DNA of 35,270 nt from Pseudomonadota bacterium. GTDB taxonomy: Bacteria > Pseudomonadota > Alphaproteobacteria > Sphingomonadales > Sphingomonadaceae. Under the pieces are notes generated by a model that was given only the letters and a program-made list of their open reading frames with translations, had not been told where the DNA came from and did no database searches. This document shows positions 33,726 through 35,270 of this stretch, in pieces. The stretch lies in contig JAFEEY010000029.1 of assembly GCA_018240865.1 (NCBI GenBank), positions 1 through 35,270 on the forward strand, given 5' to 3'. Within the stretch, counting starts at the first letter, position 1; each line of letters opens with the position of its first letter. Made by a program: the position numbers and the translations under genes.

Positions 33726-34538
33726 TTACCTTAATCTCTGCTTCACTTGGCGCGGTGCTTCGCCCGTGACGCGAGCGAACACCCGTGAGAAGGCTGCGGC
33801 ACTATCATATCCGACGCTGTCGGCCACGGTCTTGACCGGCTTGCCTGCGGCAAGAAGGTCACGCGCAATCGTCATTCGCCACCGGGTCAGATAGTCGATC
33901 GGCGTCCGCCCAACGCAGGCGCGAAAATGCGTGGCAAAACGGGTGCGCGACATGCCGGCCACCTCTGCCAGATCATCAAGAGTCCACGAATGCCTTGGCT
34001 GTTCGTGCATCGCCGTCAGCGCCTTGGCCAATCGCGGATCGGCAAGGCCGCCCAGCACACCATCATTCACCAGGCCACTGGCGACAACATGACGCACTAC
34101 CAGGATCAAGAGATAGTCGAACAAATGGTCGATGGCGGCCTGACGCCCATTATTGTCGCCAAATCCTTCGACAAGCAGAAGATCGCAGGCGGGCCCCAGC
34201 GTCGGGTTCTCGGCCAGCGGCAGGATGACAAGGTCGGGCAGTCCTTCGCCAATCGGGTTGCCATTATCGCCGCCCAGATCGACCTTCGCGCAGACCAGAT
34301 CAGCCCCGCCTTCCGCAGCGCCAGTGAACCGATGCGCCTGTCCGCGCGGGAAGAAGAGCAGCGTTGGTTCGTTCAGAATGAGATCGGCCTCGCCAGATCG
34401 GCTCAGCGTCAACGCGCCGCTCTTGAGAAGGTGGAGGTAGCCGCAATCGGCAAATTGCGCGGTCGTACACAAGTTGCCGGTAAAGAATGTCCGGGCGCTC
34501 GGGGCAGTGTGGGCAAAGAGAGCGGCAAAGATGTCCAT
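33726..34538 (-). CDS. AraC-family regulator with cupin domain (copy 2)
   Basis: The ATG at 34536-34538 (MDIFAALFAHT) is preferred over a longer start that would run through the divergent promoter; it gives 270 residues. The N-terminal cupin-like sensor (ADCGYLHLLKSGALTLSRSG, LLFFPRGQAHRF) is followed by the AraC double helix-turn-helix (WTLDDLAEVAGMSRTRFATH, KPVKTVADSVGYDSAAAFSR). It is the same kind of regulator as at 29042-29977 and is divergent from an AhpD-like gene in the same way. It probably controls that gene. Confidence 0.92.
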   Translation of the reverse strand: MDIFAALFAHTAPSARTFFTGNLCTTAQFADCGYLHLLKSGALTLSRSGEADLILNEPTLLFFPRGQAHRFTGAAEGGADLVCAKVDLGGDNGNPIGEGLPDLVILPLAENPTLGPACDLLLVEGFGDNNGRQAAIDHLFDYLLILVVRHVVASGLVNDGVLGGLADPRLAKALTAMHEQPRHSWTLDDLAEVAGMSRTRFATHFRACVGRTPIDYLTRWRMTIARDLLAAGKPVKTVADSVGYDSAAAFSRVFARVTGEAPRQVKQRLR

Positions 34539-34545
34539 GTGAACG

Positions 34546-34574
34546 ATCTGCAATGAAGTTGGCACCAATCTGCA
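34546..34574. promoter_or_regulatory. Direct repeat ATCTGCA in the AraC / AhpD-like divergent region
   Basis: ATCTGCA occurs at 34546-34552 and 34568-34574, 22 bp apart, close to two helical turns. Tandem half-sites with this spacing are usual for AraC-type regulators. It lies 8 bp from the regulator start and 60-90 bp from the AhpD-like gene start. Confidence 0.45.
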
Positions 34575-34633
34575 CCGATAACAGCCGATAGAGGCGTTGT
34601 GCAAGCCCGCACTGACCAACAGAGGAAACGCAA

Positions 34634-35179
34634 ATGCCCCGCATCAACCCCGTAGAACTCGCCACTGCCGACACCGGCGTCCAGGCCACCCTCGGCGCTG
34701 TTAAGGCGAAGATTGGCATGGTCCCGAACCTTTTTGCGACCTTCGCTCATGCTCCTGCCGTGTTGAATGGCAACCTCGCCTTCGCAGATGCACTGGGAAG
34801 TGGTGTGCTGACCGCTGCACAGCGCGAAATCGTTGCGCTTGCCGTCGCCCAGTACAACAGCTGCCACTATTGTCTGTCGGCGCACACGCTGCTCGGGAAA
34901 GGTGCCGGCCTTTCGCCAGAGGCTATCCGCGCCGCCCGTCTGGGCAAGGGCCAAGATCCCCTCGACGATGCGATCGCGACGCTTGCCTTGCGCATCGTTG
35001 AAACACGCGGTCAGGTGAGCGACAGCGATCTGTCAGCAGCCCGCCTTGCCGGCCTCGACGACGCCCGCATCGTCGAAATCGTCGGTAACGTCGCGCACAA
35101 TGTTCTGACCAACTTCATGAACAACGTCGCCCAGACCAAGATCGATTTCCCGGTCGTCGATGTGGCGGTTGCGGCCTGA
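34634..35179 (+). CDS. Carboxymuconolactone-decarboxylase/AhpD-like protein (copy 2, intact)
   Basis: This 181-residue protein has the alkylhydroperoxidase-like fold: MVPNLFATFAHAPAVLNGNL, then EIVALAVAQYNSCHYCLSAH with the redox pair C-x-x-C and its His, GKGAGLSPEAIRAARLGKG, and C-terminal VGNVAHNVLTNFMNNVAQT. Such proteins act as peroxide-linked thiol reductases or remain of unknown function. AGAGGAAA precedes the ATG. It is transcribed away from the AraC-type regulator. The same family with a frameshift is at 30163-30713. Confidence 0.93.
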   Translation: MPRINPVELATADTGVQATLGAVKAKIGMVPNLFATFAHAPAVLNGNLAFADALGSGVLTAAQREIVALAVAQYNSCHYCLSAHTLLGKGAGLSPEAIRAARLGKGQDPLDDAIATLALRIVETRGQVSDSDLSAARLAGLDDARIVEIVGNVAHNVLTNFMNNVAQTKIDFPVVDVAVAA

Positions 35180-35190
35180 TCATAATGCGT

Positions 35191-35217
35191 GCGGGCCGGT
35201 GCAGGACATCGGCCCGC
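35191..35217 (+). terminator. Hairpin after the intact AhpD-like gene
   Basis: GCGGGCCG (35191-35198) pairs perfectly with CGGCCCGC (35210-35217), 11 bp after the stop. No T-run follows. Its stem core GGGCCG is also found in the hairpin that follows the frameshifted copy at 30725-30756. Confidence 0.5.
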
Positions 35218-35270
35218 TCCTCAATCACTTCCATAGGGAACCCTTGCCTGAGGATCAGCGTGCAATAGGC

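Overview
The window looks like high-GC alphaproteobacterial DNA, most likely from the Sphingomonadaceae. This is inferred from base composition, codon use and gene content (IS1182-type IS, FrmA, OYE, GlcG and AhpD-like families), not from a phylogenetic marker. Much of it is accessory: two complete tyrosine recombinases, a third broken one, one complete IS, remnants of other mobile genes, and several recently damaged genes.

Left part (1-8450), transcribed leftward: a mobile defence-type island. An operator-like repeat array (8250-8320) precedes a small ribbon-helix-helix protein. It is followed by a large N6-adenine methyltransferase of the Eco57I/type IIG class without a visible nuclease domain, then a translationally coupled PD-(D/E)XK nuclease candidate. 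Next comes a TIR/nucleoside-deoxyribosyltransferase-like effector candidate coupled to a tyrosine integrase, an unknown small protein, the C-terminal stump of a second integrase with its catalytic Tyr changed to His, and the N-terminal half of a trypsin-like protease cut by the window edge.

8449-10526: an IS1182-family element (8723-10313) sits inside a small unknown gene. The flanking GACC repeats and the restored reading frame identify the insertion point exactly.

Middle part (10527-25957): metabolic genes centred on reactive carbonyls and electrophiles. A LysR regulator is divergent from a tightly packed set: DJ-1/PfpI protein, glyoxalase I, Old Yellow Enzyme and a royal-jelly/yellow-type lipoprotein that ends at a likely nonsense mutation. 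SDR, ABM-type monooxygenase and GlcG-like genes follow, then a formaldehyde-dehydrogenase-like zinc enzyme and a second PfpI protein. Leftward genes are a UvrA2-like ATPase, glutathione-dependent formaldehyde dehydrogenase (FrmA) and a quinone oxidoreductase. The latter is divergent from a TetR regulator and an aldo/keto reductase.

Right part (26480-35270): a second island. It starts at a 45-nt 3' fragment of a tRNA-Lys gene (putative att site) next to a P4-type integrase. A toxin-antitoxin-like gene pair with a perfect palindrome in its promoter follows. Then come two copies of an 'AraC-type regulator / divergent carboxymuconolactone-decarboxylase-like protein' module; the first copy is frameshifted and the second is intact. 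Between them lie a SnoaL-like protein, a Tat-exported ferritin-like protein, a c-type cytochrome and a uracil-DNA-glycosylase-like protein. A gene-poor stretch (32860-33725) holds a broken second copy of the toxin gene and the mutated beginning of an IS110-type transposase.

The best candidates for an undescribed system are the RHH / methyltransferase / nuclease operon with its repeat array, the TIR-like gene fused by coupling to an integrase, and the toxin-antitoxin-like pair beside the tRNA att site.
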